Origin: JALOLV01 sp046295175 | Lineage (GTDB): Bacteria > Bacteroidota > Bacteroidia > Cytophagales > Spirosomataceae | NCBI GenBank assembly: GCA_046295175.1 | Contig: JBKBNY010000013.1 | Span: 62,001-126,000, forward strand | Direction: 5' to 3' | DNA: 64,000 nucleotides | Part shown: positions 53,157 through 61,047 of the stretch, in pieces | Numbering within the stretch: position 1 is the stretch's first letter | Layout of the letters: each line of letters begins with the position of its first letter | Position numbers and translations under genes: made by a program | Notes under the pieces: model-generated | Databases searched by the model: none | What the model saw: only the letters and a program-made list of their open reading frames with translations | What the model was told of the DNA's origin: nothing

Positions 53157-53200
53157 AATTTTTTGTTTTATATTTGCACAATTAAAACATACAAATATAT

Positions 53201-53491
53201 ATGCCTACCCTTGACCGTAGTAAGTTCAAATATAACGCTAAAGTTTTTGAAAAAACTTGTTTGTATTGTGGTACTGCCTATTTCGCCAATCGCTCGACGG
53301 CTAAATATTGTTCTTCGACCTGTAAAGGCTATGCTAATCAAGCCAAAAGTCTTAATGAAGCAGCTCCGTGGAATGAGGAGGACCGCACCGTTGATGCTTT
53401 ACTTTCGCAAGTAGCCTACTTGAAAGGACAATTACAGCACTATGTCCATGAAAATGATGAATTGAAGAGAATCATTAAGAGTTTTCAGTAA
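53201..53491 (+). CDS. Small zinc-ribbon protein
   Basis: Protein of 96 residues with a four-cysteine zinc-ribbon (C-L-Y-C ... Y-C-S-S-T-C, about 20-48) and a helical C-terminus (E-N-D-E-L-K-R-I-I-K-S-F). Resembles small plasmid DNA-binding or RNA-binding zinc-finger proteins. It has its own TATATTTG promoter. A decayed copy of its C-terminus lies at 58944-59006, on the far side of the Argonaute operon. Confidence 0.7.
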   Translation: MPTLDRSKFKYNAKVFEKTCLYCGTAYFANRSTAKYCSSTCKGYANQAKSLNEAAPWNEEDRTVDALLSQVAYLKGQLQHYVHENDELKRIIKSFQ

Positions 53492-53694
53492 GACATACTT
53501 AACCAGAGTTCTACAAATTGTTTTTTCTATTTTAAAAGTCCAATCTTTTCTTAACTATCAAAACTACTATTTTATACCATTACAATTCCCAAAAAAGATA
53601 AAACATAAGGTTTACGTTACGTACAAAAAAAATATTTCAAATTTTGCTTGCAATATTTAGCAACGCTTCATAAATTTGCTCGACATATCAAGCA
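53492..53694 (+). promoter_or_regulatory. Promoter/operator region of the Argonaute operon
   Basis: CTTG (53647) and TAAATTTG (53671-53678), 20 bases apart, form a near-consensus promoter. TTGC/GCAA motifs overlap both boxes: TTGC-TT-GCAA (53644-53653), TTGC-N8-GCAA (53649-53664) and TTGCT-N10-AGCAA (53676-53695), the last reaching the ATG. This suggests autorepression by the encoded HTH protein. The bases further left show nothing else. Confidence 0.6.
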
Positions 53695-54045
53695 ATGCTA
53701 AAAAAAATGGAAAATTACGGAGACTATTTAAAAGCTCTTAGACAATCAAAAGGTTTTACTTTACGAGAAGTAGAAAAATTGGCAGATGTATCAAATGCTT
53801 ATTTGAGTCAATTAGAAACCGAAAAAGTTAAGCAGCCATCACCAATCATATTAAGTAAATTGGCTGATTTATATGAAGTAAGTTATGATACCCTGATGGA
53901 AAAGGTAGGCTATCCTGTAACCAATTCCGTTACACTACCAACAGCGAAAGAAAATGTACTTGCCGCAAGAATAGGAAAGATAACAGATGATGAAGAAATA
54001 GAATTATTAGAATATCTTAAATTTATTAGAGCAAGAAAAAGATGA
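53695..54045 (+). CDS. XRE-family regulator heading the Argonaute operon
   Basis: Protein of 116 residues: an HTH_3 domain (L-R-Q-S-K-G-F-T-L-R-E-V-E-K-L-A-D-V-S, about 12-30, then Y-L-S-Q-L-E) and a short C-terminal helix pair (D-D-E-E-I-E-L-L-E-Y-L-K-F-I-R). An in-frame ATG four codons later is an alternative start. The stop overlaps the nuclease start in ATGA. It probably represses the operon until infection or plasmid entry (inference from operator-like repeats). Confidence 0.85.
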   Translation: MLKKMENYGDYLKALRQSKGFTLREVEKLADVSNAYLSQLETEKVKQPSPIILSKLADLYEVSYDTLMEKVGYPVTNSVTLPTAKENVLAARIGKITDDEEIELLEYLKFIRARKR

Positions 54046-54965
54046 TTTGGTCTATCTCCTCATACAAAACATTTAAAAGATGCCCTCGTCAATGGTATTA
54101 TAAAAATATTGTGGCGGATGGGAAGGTCAAAAATGACGCTTTTAGAGTTGAAATTACACGTTTATCGAGATTAAAGACTATAGATGCGTGGCGTGGTGAA
54201 ATAGTTGACCAAATCATTAGTGATGATTTAATAAGACAAATTCGCTTTAAAAATAGAATATCAATTGATGGTACTATTCAATTGGCTCGTAGAATTTTCG
54301 ATAAGCAATTTGAAATGGAAACTGCTCCACTAAGTGAAATTAATAAACATCAATTTGGGTTTATTGATATTGAATTTGGGCGTGAAATTTCCAAAGAAAA
54401 ATTAGAAAGGGCATGGGCAGATATTGAACTAGCATTAAATAATTTCATAAATAATACAGACTTAATTACTGAATTATATGATGCTGAGTCCCTATTACCT
54501 CAACGAACCCTTACGTTGACATATGAGGGAATCGGTGTACGAGCTGTACCCGATTTGATTTCTTTTTTCAAGAATAAATCTCCTAAAATTTATGATTGGA
54601 AAGTACATTTTGAAGGAACTAATCCAAATGAAGAACAACTCATTCTATATGCTTTAGCTCTTAAAAACTGTAACCCACAAAAGGGATTTCCCGAATACTT
54701 AACCGAATATGATGTCAGTGAGATTAGACTTGCGGAGGTTCAGCTAATAGCCAATCAGTCTGGATTCACGAGAAATTACCAGGCAACTGATAATAAAATA
54801 ATTGAAATGAATGAATTATTAGATTTTAGTCGGTTGCAAATGTATGGAATGTATCAACTTAAAAAATATAATGAAACCTCTGCTGGTGAGTTTGTAACAA
54901 CCGCAGACCCCGACAACTGTATTAACTGTGGCTTTCAAAAACATTGTAAACAAGTGAAGTTATGA
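54042..54965 (+). CDS. Cas4/RecB-like PD-(D/E)XK nuclease with Fe-S cluster
   Basis: Nuclease of 307 residues. It opens S-I-S-S-Y-K-T-F-K-R-C14-P-R-Q-W-Y-Y, the typical Cas4/AddB start. The catalytic core is D171 (V-P-D-L-I), D185-W-K187 and the Q199-L-I-L-Y motif. C14 together with C293-x2-C296-x5-C302 at the end gives the four-cysteine pattern of a 4Fe-4S cluster. It is encoded directly upstream of a PIWI protein with an ATGA overlap on both sides. In CRISPR systems Cas4 trims DNA for spacers; here it could generate or process DNA guides or targets for the Argonaute (inference). Confidence 0.85.
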   Translation: MIWSISSYKTFKRCPRQWYYKNIVADGKVKNDAFRVEITRLSRLKTIDAWRGEIVDQIISDDLIRQIRFKNRISIDGTIQLARRIFDKQFEMETAPLSEINKHQFGFIDIEFGREISKEKLERAWADIELALNNFINNTDLITELYDAESLLPQRTLTLTYEGIGVRAVPDLISFFKNKSPKIYDWKVHFEGTNPNEEQLILYALALKNCNPQKGFPEYLTEYDVSEIRLAEVQLIANQSGFTRNYQATDNKIIEMNELLDFSRLQMYGMYQLKKYNETSAGEFVTTADPDNCINCGFQKHCKQVKL

Positions 54966-57382
54966 AAAATGAAACTAATATTTTTCCAATAGAGAATATT
55001 TCAGAACTTGAGTCTGAATATAGGCTATACGAAATTATTAATCTTTTAGATTCTGATGATTATGAAGAGAATATCCAGTTCATAATTAAAAAATTAAGTT
55101 ATAGTCTATCGCATCCTGTATTGATAATTTCTAAAAATCTTGATGGAAAAGAAAAGGATTATTTAGTTATCAAAAATGATACAGAGATTGCTTCAAAAAT
55201 ACCATCTACTTTCCATATAAAAATGGGTGATGAGGTCTATTTCAAGCCAACTAATGAAGTATTTTCTTTAAATTTTACCAACTATGATGATTCCACCAAA
55301 GAGATATGCCGCAGATTTTTGCAGTTTAGTTTAAATGGTAGTATTTCTCAAAATCCAAACCTTTGGTCTCCTGGGTCGGGAAAACCTTTTTTCTCTAAAC
55401 AGCCTCTTGAAACAATAGGTGGCATTCAAGTTATCAACGGCTTCTTAGCCAGAATCGTTGAACTTCCAAATAAGGGTTGGGGAGTAGAAGTTGCTCTCAC
55501 AAAAAAATATATTTCTGAAAAACCAGTTGGGAAATATATTACTCGTGAAGAGTTTGATGAATTACCAAAAAAAGGGAAAGATAAATGCCATTATGTGTAT
55601 CATTATGGTCATAAATGGTATGAAGTTCGAATTGATGAGTATAGCGACCTTAATGCAAGTCAATATCGTTACATTCGTCCTTTGGACGGAAAAAGAGTAA
55701 CCGTTTTAGAAGATTTAAGAGATTCCTTCAATGGTCGAAATATGCCACCCGAAATTGCTAATTTACCCGATGATGTTTCATTGCTAATGTATCGAAATAA
55801 TAGGAAAGAAACACGGAGAGTTCCAGCAGCATTATGTTATAGGGTTTATGATACTGATGAAATAGGAAAATTACATGAGAAATCAATCATTGACCCTTTT
55901 CCTCGCCGAAAATTCACATATGTCGTTAAAAGAAACTATTTGAAGCAATTAAAATTTGGACAAACCTTATTAAAAATATCGGATAAATCACTCGAACACG
56001 AAGTTCAGGTTTTTGATTTTCCTGACCAACGATTTGGAAACAATACTACTATTTCAGTTAAAAATTCTAAAGGAGCAATACCTGTTGATATTCACTCATT
56101 AGGCGTTAAAAGACAAGAGTTGTTGGGTAAGTCTGGCGTTGGATTTTACGATAATAGACCTTTTGATACTCAATACTTTTTAATACCAGAAAGCATAAAT
56201 AATAGTTTTGGTCATATTTTTTTAAAAGACTTAAAAACGGCTGTTGAGAGGATGCACCCAACAACCAATGGGTGGACTCCAAAAGTAATCACTTATGATG
56301 ACCGAAATCATAAGAAATCCGTTGATTTAGCTATCGAGATTATGGGAAAGGTTGCAACAATTAATGAGCAAGGTTATGCAACCATAATGATTCCTACAAG
56401 AAAAAACAATAAACGTCAACACGATGATTTAGCATCTATCTGTATCACTCAATGTGCTGGTAGAAGTGTTCCTTTGGTGGTATCAATAATACACATTGAA
56501 ACTTTGCATAAATGTTTTCAATATGAAGAAAACAAGGGATATTCTATCAGAAATGATAAAAAGGGCCTTTATAACGGATATATTAGAGGTACTGCACTCA
56601 ATAAAGTTTTGCTTAATAATGATAGAAAACCATTTGTTTTAGCAGAACCACTTAATGCAGATTTAACTATCGGCATTGATGTGAAGAAGTCAATCGCAGG
56701 TTACATTTTTGTAGATAAAACTACTGAAAATATCCGTAAACATAGAGAAAAAAGTAAAAGCGGAGTTGCTGAAAGGCTTACATCTGAACAAGTTTGCAAA
56801 GTTTTTATTGACAACATCAAATCATTAGCTAAATATTCAGCCATCGAAAATATTGTTGTACATCGTGATGGTAGGGTTTTTAAAGTTGAATTAGAAGGAA
56901 TGTCAAAAGCTATAAAACTACTAAAGGATGCAAATATATTACATCAAAATGCTTCACTTACAGTTATTGAAATTCATAAAAGTTCGGTTACATCATTAAG
57001 ATTGTACGAAGTTGCAAGTGATTATAATATTTTTGAAACAAAACATGATAATAATTTAGTCAAGAATCCCAAAATTGGTTCATGGCTCACTTTTAACTCA
57101 AAAGAAGGCTTTGTTGCAACCACAGGTAGAGAATTTAAACATCGTGGTACTTCAAAACCACTATACATCAAAAGGACATTTGGAGAGATGCCTATTGAAG
57201 CCTTATTAAAAGATGTTTATTGGCTCTCAACTTTAGCTCACTCAAAGCCAGATGATTGTTCTCGTAATCCACTTACTATAAGTTATGCCGACAAACTAAT
57301 CAACGATTTTGGGGGCGGCTATGATGAAGATGAATACAACGAACAAAACGCTATACAAGCATTAAATGAAGAAGATATATGA
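54962..57382 (+). CDS. Prokaryotic Argonaute / PIWI-domain protein
   Basis: Protein of 806 residues whose C-terminal half (about 470-790) reads as MID plus PIWI. Candidate catalytic residues are D573 (I-G-I-D-V-K-K-S), a glutamate finger at E604 or E609, D636 (V-V-H-R-D-G-R) and D777 (I-S-Y-A-D-K-L), a DEDD set that suggests active guided cleavage. The N-terminal 350 residues have no obvious family match by eye. The operon partners are a Cas4-like nuclease, a small helical protein and a zinc peptidase. Argonautes of this kind defend against plasmids and phages. Could instead be a divergent PIWI branch; the PIWI call itself is secure. Confidence 0.85.
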   Translation: MKNETNIFPIENISELESEYRLYEIINLLDSDDYEENIQFIIKKLSYSLSHPVLIISKNLDGKEKDYLVIKNDTEIASKIPSTFHIKMGDEVYFKPTNEVFSLNFTNYDDSTKEICRRFLQFSLNGSISQNPNLWSPGSGKPFFSKQPLETIGGIQVINGFLARIVELPNKGWGVEVALTKKYISEKPVGKYITREEFDELPKKGKDKCHYVYHYGHKWYEVRIDEYSDLNASQYRYIRPLDGKRVTVLEDLRDSFNGRNMPPEIANLPDDVSLLMYRNNRKETRRVPAALCYRVYDTDEIGKLHEKSIIDPFPRRKFTYVVKRNYLKQLKFGQTLLKISDKSLEHEVQVFDFPDQRFGNNTTISVKNSKGAIPVDIHSLGVKRQELLGKSGVGFYDNRPFDTQYFLIPESINNSFGHIFLKDLKTAVERMHPTTNGWTPKVITYDDRNHKKSVDLAIEIMGKVATINEQGYATIMIPTRKNNKRQHDDLASICITQCAGRSVPLVVSIIHIETLHKCFQYEENKGYSIRNDKKGLYNGYIRGTALNKVLLNNDRKPFVLAEPLNADLTIGIDVKKSIAGYIFVDKTTENIRKHREKSKSGVAERLTSEQVCKVFIDNIKSLAKYSAIENIVVHRDGRVFKVELEGMSKAIKLLKDANILHQNASLTVIEIHKSSVTSLRLYEVASDYNIFETKHDNNLVKNPKIGSWLTFNSKEGFVATTGREFKHRGTSKPLYIKRTFGEMPIEALLKDVYWLSTLAHSKPDDCSRNPLTISYADKLINDFGGGYDEDEYNEQNAIQALNEEDI

Positions 57383-57747
57383 GCAAAATAGGACTAAATA
57401 CAAATATTTATCAAGTGACGGGCAAATATCTTGGCTTGATAAACGATTTTATCGTAACTGCAAAAGTTACACCTGATAAAATTGATGAGAGAAAGAGAAA
57501 AGATATAATCGAACTTTTTAAACAGATTAATGACGGAACTAACCAAGACCCCCAAATCCAACTTTTATCAATCATTATACAAAGAGAGTTGCGAAGTCAA
57601 TCGAAAAAAAGTAAAGCTTTTTTTAAAGAAATTATTGAAGATTTAGAAAAAGAACCATCAAAGAAATCTATTGAAAATTTGGAATCCATTGCTGATGCTC
57701 TTGATGTTGAAAACTCTGGTGCATTTGCTAAAATTAAAGGAGAATAG
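57379..57747 (+). CDS. Small helical protein in the Argonaute operon
   Basis: Protein of 122 residues, almost wholly helical and charged (D-K-I-D-E-R-K-R-K-D-I-I-E-L-F-K-Q-I, then S-I-I-I-Q-R-E-L-R-S-Q-S-K-K-S-K). ATGA overlap with the Argonaute stop and 2 bases before the peptidase start indicate coupled translation. No family recognised. It could bridge the Argonaute and the peptidase, or hold the peptidase inactive. Confidence 0.65.
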   Translation: MSKIGLNTNIYQVTGKYLGLINDFIVTAKVTPDKIDERKRKDIIELFKQINDGTNQDPQIQLLSIIIQRELRSQSKKSKAFFKEIIEDLEKEPSKKSIENLESIADALDVENSGAFAKIKGE

Positions 57748-57749
57748 TA

Positions 57750-58889
57750 ATGAATAAATATCTGAATGGGCTTTTGCACGAACTAATTGCAAAAGCCACG
57801 GTGTTGAAATCTAAAATCCCAGGTGCTTTCGAGTTGAATGTATATTTTGAAGCTCTTTCTACAAAAGCAAATATTGAAATAGATGATGTAATAAACAAGG
57901 CTTTATTCTATATAACTGATTCAAGATTGAATCATGATTCAACAGTAAAACAAAAAGTTAAATATATTAAACAACTAAACCAAAAACTTTCCATATTAGA
58001 AACTGTTGTTGTTGCTGCCCTTATGCGTAATCACGACGATGATATTTATGTAAATCAATTAGTCCGTGAGATATGTAAGGAAATCAAATATCCGATTGAT
58101 AGACCTGTTGTAACCTGTCTTTCGCAGGATTCTTACCATATTTATCCACAATACAATTTATTATGTGTACCTCTATTAGAGGCAGATTTTTTACTTCATA
58201 TTCCTATTCTTTATCACGAATTAGCACATCCGATTATATCAAATGAAAACCCCAAAGTCAAGCTATTTATAGGGCAACTTGGTCAGTTTAATAGTATGGT
58301 AATTGACCACTTTGCGAAAGAAGTAAAACGAGAAGAAATGAACGACCATAGACAGGATTTTATAGATTCTATATATTTATGGCGAGATAGTTGGACTGAA
58401 AACTGGTCAACAGAGTTTTTTTGTGATTTATTTGCTCTATATACATTAGGCCCTGCATTTGCTTGGTCATATTTACACCTAATTGTAAAAGTAAGTTCAA
58501 ATGTTTTCAATTACGATATAGATTCTCACCCCCCTGATGATGCCCGAATAAAAGTTCTAATTCATGGCTTAAATTTGATAGGCTTTAAAGATGATGCAAA
58601 AAAAATCTTAAAAAAATGGAATGACTTTATTGTAGCGATGGAATATGATAAAAAGAAAAAAGGTAGATATGATTCTGCTGTCCCAGACTTTTTTTTAGAA
58701 GATATTGCAGTTAGAGCATTACAGGGGACGAAAAACATAGGGTGTAAAATTGTAACACCAACTGACAATGATGGCATAATGAAAAAAATGCTAAATGATG
58801 CTTGGGTAGTTTTTTGGAAAGATATGAGTAGCTTCCAAGAATGGGAAGAACAAGAGGTTAAAAAATTAAGAAATACGTTTAATAGTTAA
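57750..58889 (+). CDS. HExxH zinc metallopeptidase of the Argonaute operon
   Basis: Protein of 379 residues with H156-E-L-A-H160 (zinc ligands and base), a downstream E222-F-F-C-D226 that fits the third ligand of gluzincins, and S-H-P-P-D-D-A-R-I near 259-267, similar to the H-P-x-x-x-R-I of M48-type peptidases. The N-terminal 145 residues and the region after 270 are helical. No signal peptide, so it is cytoplasmic. A peptidase in an Argonaute operon suggests a toxic or signalling effector set free when the Argonaute meets its target (inference). Confidence 0.78.
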   Translation: MNKYLNGLLHELIAKATVLKSKIPGAFELNVYFEALSTKANIEIDDVINKALFYITDSRLNHDSTVKQKVKYIKQLNQKLSILETVVVAALMRNHDDDIYVNQLVREICKEIKYPIDRPVVTCLSQDSYHIYPQYNLLCVPLLEADFLLHIPILYHELAHPIISNENPKVKLFIGQLGQFNSMVIDHFAKEVKREEMNDHRQDFIDSIYLWRDSWTENWSTEFFCDLFALYTLGPAFAWSYLHLIVKVSSNVFNYDIDSHPPDDARIKVLIHGLNLIGFKDDAKKILKKWNDFIVAMEYDKKKKGRYDSAVPDFFLEDIAVRALQGTKNIGCKIVTPTDNDGIMKKMLNDAWVVFWKDMSSFQEWEEQEVKKLRNTFNS

Positions 58890-58943
58890 CGTTAAAAAAT
58901 AATATTACCTAAAAATCTTAAAAAATGTATTTTCCAAAACCTC

Positions 58944-59006
58944 AATGATGCTGTTCATTGGAATGACGAATTAAAAAGAATCATTGCACAAATAAAAAAG
59001 CCTTGA
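58944..59006 (+). pseudogene. Remnant of a zinc-ribbon paralogue (C-terminal tail)
   Basis: The frame from 58944 reads N-D-A-V-H-W-N-D-E-L-K-R-I-I-A-Q-I-K-K-P-stop, closely matching the C-terminal V-H-E-N-D-E-L-K-R-I-I of the protein at 53201-53491. No start or zinc-ribbon part remains. It marks the right side of the Argonaute operon. Confidence 0.6.
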
Positions 59007-59025
59007 CGCATACACGTGCAAGGCA
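59000..59025. terminator. Hairpin after the Argonaute operon
   Basis: GCCTTG and CAAGGC enclose about 13 bases just after an A-rich run and overlap the stop of the remnant. It could act as a terminator, mainly on the minus strand where the A-run becomes a U-run. Confidence 0.45.
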
Positions 59026-59151
59026 ATTCTGTATTCCTACAACTTTGGTGCGAAGTTAATAAATTTGCCTTTATCTCCACTATATTTTCTTTGTAATTAT
59101 TACTCAAATTCTTCTTTTAGACTTACTTTAAATTATCGGCACTAAAATTTA

Positions 59152-59182
59152 TTTGTAGCCAAATTTTTAATTATTATATTTG
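59152..59182 (+). promoter_or_regulatory. Consensus promoter of the AbiE-like / restriction operon
   Basis: TTTG (59152-59155), 19 bases, TATATTTG (59175-59182): an exact match to the Bacteroidota consensus. It lies 31 bases before the ATG at 59213. It probably drives the antitoxin, toxin, methylase and Res genes as one transcript. Confidence 0.75.
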
Positions 59183-59212
59183 TATCTAATCTTTTAGAAA
59201 TTATCCAAGATA

Positions 59213-59959
59213 ATGTCCCAATATCAAATACATAACCAAGATTTAGCCGCTTTATTTACTACTCGAACAGAAGTGGCGATGGCTGATATTGATAAGTTTT
59301 TGAAGGAAAGGTTTAAAATTAATAACAGTAAAGTAAGTTATCTCAGATATAAATTAGTAAAAGATGGCTTTCTTGAACGAACAGGCTATAAAACATATAG
59401 TATTCGTAAGAATAGAATAGTTTATGCACCAGACCTTAACGATTCAATTAAGGAAATCTTTACAACAATCAAAGAAGCAAAACCATATCTAAATACTTGT
59501 GTCTGGCGAACTTCAATCCTAAATGAATTTACAAGGCATCAAGTCGGAAAGTTTATGATAATGGTGGAAGTTGAACGGATTGGAATAGAAGCAGTCTTTG
59601 ATGTTTTGAGAGATAAATATAGTAATGTGTTTCTAACCCCCACTGATAAGGAAATTGATTTTTATATTTCGGCATTAGATGAAGCTATCGTGATTGTCCC
59701 ATTAGTTTCAGAAGCTCCAACACAAGTGATTGATGGTATTGAAACCGTAACAATCGAAAAAGTATTAGTTGATATTCTGACTGATGATAAGCTCTATCAA
59801 ACATTTCAGAGTGAGCGTTCACGAATTATTCATGAAGCAAATACCAAATATATCATCAATAAAAACACCTTGCTGAGATATGCAGGAAGAAGAAAAAAGC
59901 GTGAGTTTATCGAACAAAAAATACAATCGGTAATTGCACAGGAATATATTGAGAAATAA
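59213..59959 (+). CDS. AbiEi-like / DUF6577 antitoxin candidate
   Basis: Protein of 248 residues with an N-terminal winged helix (D-I-D-K-F-L-K-E-R-F-K-I-N-N-S-K-V-S-Y-L-R-Y-K-L) and a C-terminal domain (V-D-I-L-T-D-D-K-L-Y-Q-T-F). This fits the antitoxin side of AbiE-type pairs, which represses its own promoter. It is followed after 2 bases by an AbiEii-type gene. The match to a named family is moderate. Confidence 0.65.
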   Translation: MSQYQIHNQDLAALFTTRTEVAMADIDKFLKERFKINNSKVSYLRYKLVKDGFLERTGYKTYSIRKNRIVYAPDLNDSIKEIFTTIKEAKPYLNTCVWRTSILNEFTRHQVGKFMIMVEVERIGIEAVFDVLRDKYSNVFLTPTDKEIDFYISALDEAIVIVPLVSEAPTQVIDGIETVTIEKVLVDILTDDKLYQTFQSERSRIIHEANTKYIINKNTLLRYAGRRKKREFIEQKIQSVIAQEYIEK

Positions 59960-59961
59960 AT

Positions 59962-61044
59962 ATGATTGATAAAAATACAACGCTTTCGTTAGATTGGATT
60001 AGTAAAACGGCGAAGACATTCCCAAAATCTGATACATCATTAATCGAAAAGACAATTAGAGCATTGATTCTTTTGGAAGGATTAAAGAAAAGTAAGCTCA
60101 ATTTTATTTTTAAAGGAGGAACAGCCTTGATGCTGATGCAACAAGAAAAACCCAAAAGGCTGTCGATTGATATTGATATTATAATTGAAGAAATTCCTCA
60201 AAACCTGAATGAAACTTTATACGAAATAGTGATTCCGCAAGGCTTTACAAGATTGGAAGGACAAAACCGAATAACGAATTCGAGCATACAGAAAGGTCAT
60301 TATAAGTTTTATTATGAGCCAATTTACTTGACGAATAGAAAAGAGGATTACATAATGCTTGATATACTTTTTGAAGAAAATCCGTATCAAAAAGTAATCG
60401 AAACACCATTAAAATCACCCTTTATCGAGATTAACGGAGAACTATTAACAATAAATACACCTTCATTTGAAGATATTTTGGGCGATAAAATGACTGCTTT
60501 TGCACCAAATACAACGGGTATTCCATACTTCAAGAGCAATGATAGTAAGAGTATGGAAATCATAAAGCAGTTATTCGATATAAGCAATTTATTTGAGGAA
60601 GTTTCTGACATTGAAATCATCAGAAATACTTTTACAAAATTGGCTGAGATTGAAGCAAAATACCGCCAACTTGACATTGTGCCTAATGATGTACTGGAAG
60701 ATATGTACCAGACTGTGCTGTGTATGGCACTACGTGGGCAAGACGGAAATTGTAGATTTGAAGACCTACTAAGCGGGATTAATCAACTCAAACAGTATAT
60801 TATTTCAGAAATATTTACTTTTGAGAAGGCTCTACATAGTACAGGGAAAATTGCTTATTTGAGCCGGATGATTGCTCAAAATAATCAGAGTAGCATTGAA
60901 AAGTTTGACAAACAGATAAATTTAAAAGATTTGGTCATAACACAACCACACAATACTAAATTAAATAAACTCAAAAAAACAAATCCCGATGCCTTTTGGT
61001 ATTGGTGGAAAGCAACAATAAATCAAAGAATTATCTCTCAATAA
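59962..61044 (+). CDS. AbiEii-type nucleotidyltransferase toxin
   Basis: Protein of 360 residues with the nucleotidyltransferase signature F-K-G-G-T-A-L (G52-G53) and S68-I-D70-I-D72, plus the H/K-rich C-terminal helices typical of AbiEii/AbiGii. It modifies tRNA or other targets with nucleotides and halts growth when the antitoxin is lost. The gene is followed after 3 bases by the methyltransferase, so the pair is embedded in a restriction-modification operon. Confidence 0.82.
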   Translation: MIDKNTTLSLDWISKTAKTFPKSDTSLIEKTIRALILLEGLKKSKLNFIFKGGTALMLMQQEKPKRLSIDIDIIIEEIPQNLNETLYEIVIPQGFTRLEGQNRITNSSIQKGHYKFYYEPIYLTNRKEDYIMLDILFEENPYQKVIETPLKSPFIEINGELLTINTPSFEDILGDKMTAFAPNTTGIPYFKSNDSKSMEIIKQLFDISNLFEEVSDIEIIRNTFTKLAEIEAKYRQLDIVPNDVLEDMYQTVLCMALRGQDGNCRFEDLLSGINQLKQYIISEIFTFEKALHSTGKIAYLSRMIAQNNQSSIEKFDKQINLKDLVITQPHNTKLNKLKKTNPDAFWYWWKATINQRIISQ

Positions 61045-61047
61045 TAT

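Noticed and set aside
53163..53414. Alternative frame gene over the zinc-ribbon gene
   Set aside because: The other frame has a clean four-cysteine zinc-ribbon, a proper ATG and a promoter; this frame has no features.
54042..57382. CRISPR-associated operon (because of the Cas4-like protein)
   Set aside because: No repeats, no Cas1/Cas2 and no effector Cas genes; the partner is a PIWI protein.
57750..58889. Conjugation-associated wall peptidase
   Set aside because: It lacks a signal peptide or membrane anchor and is coupled to the Argonaute gene, not to tra genes; the wall enzyme of the system is the M23 peptidase at 38637.
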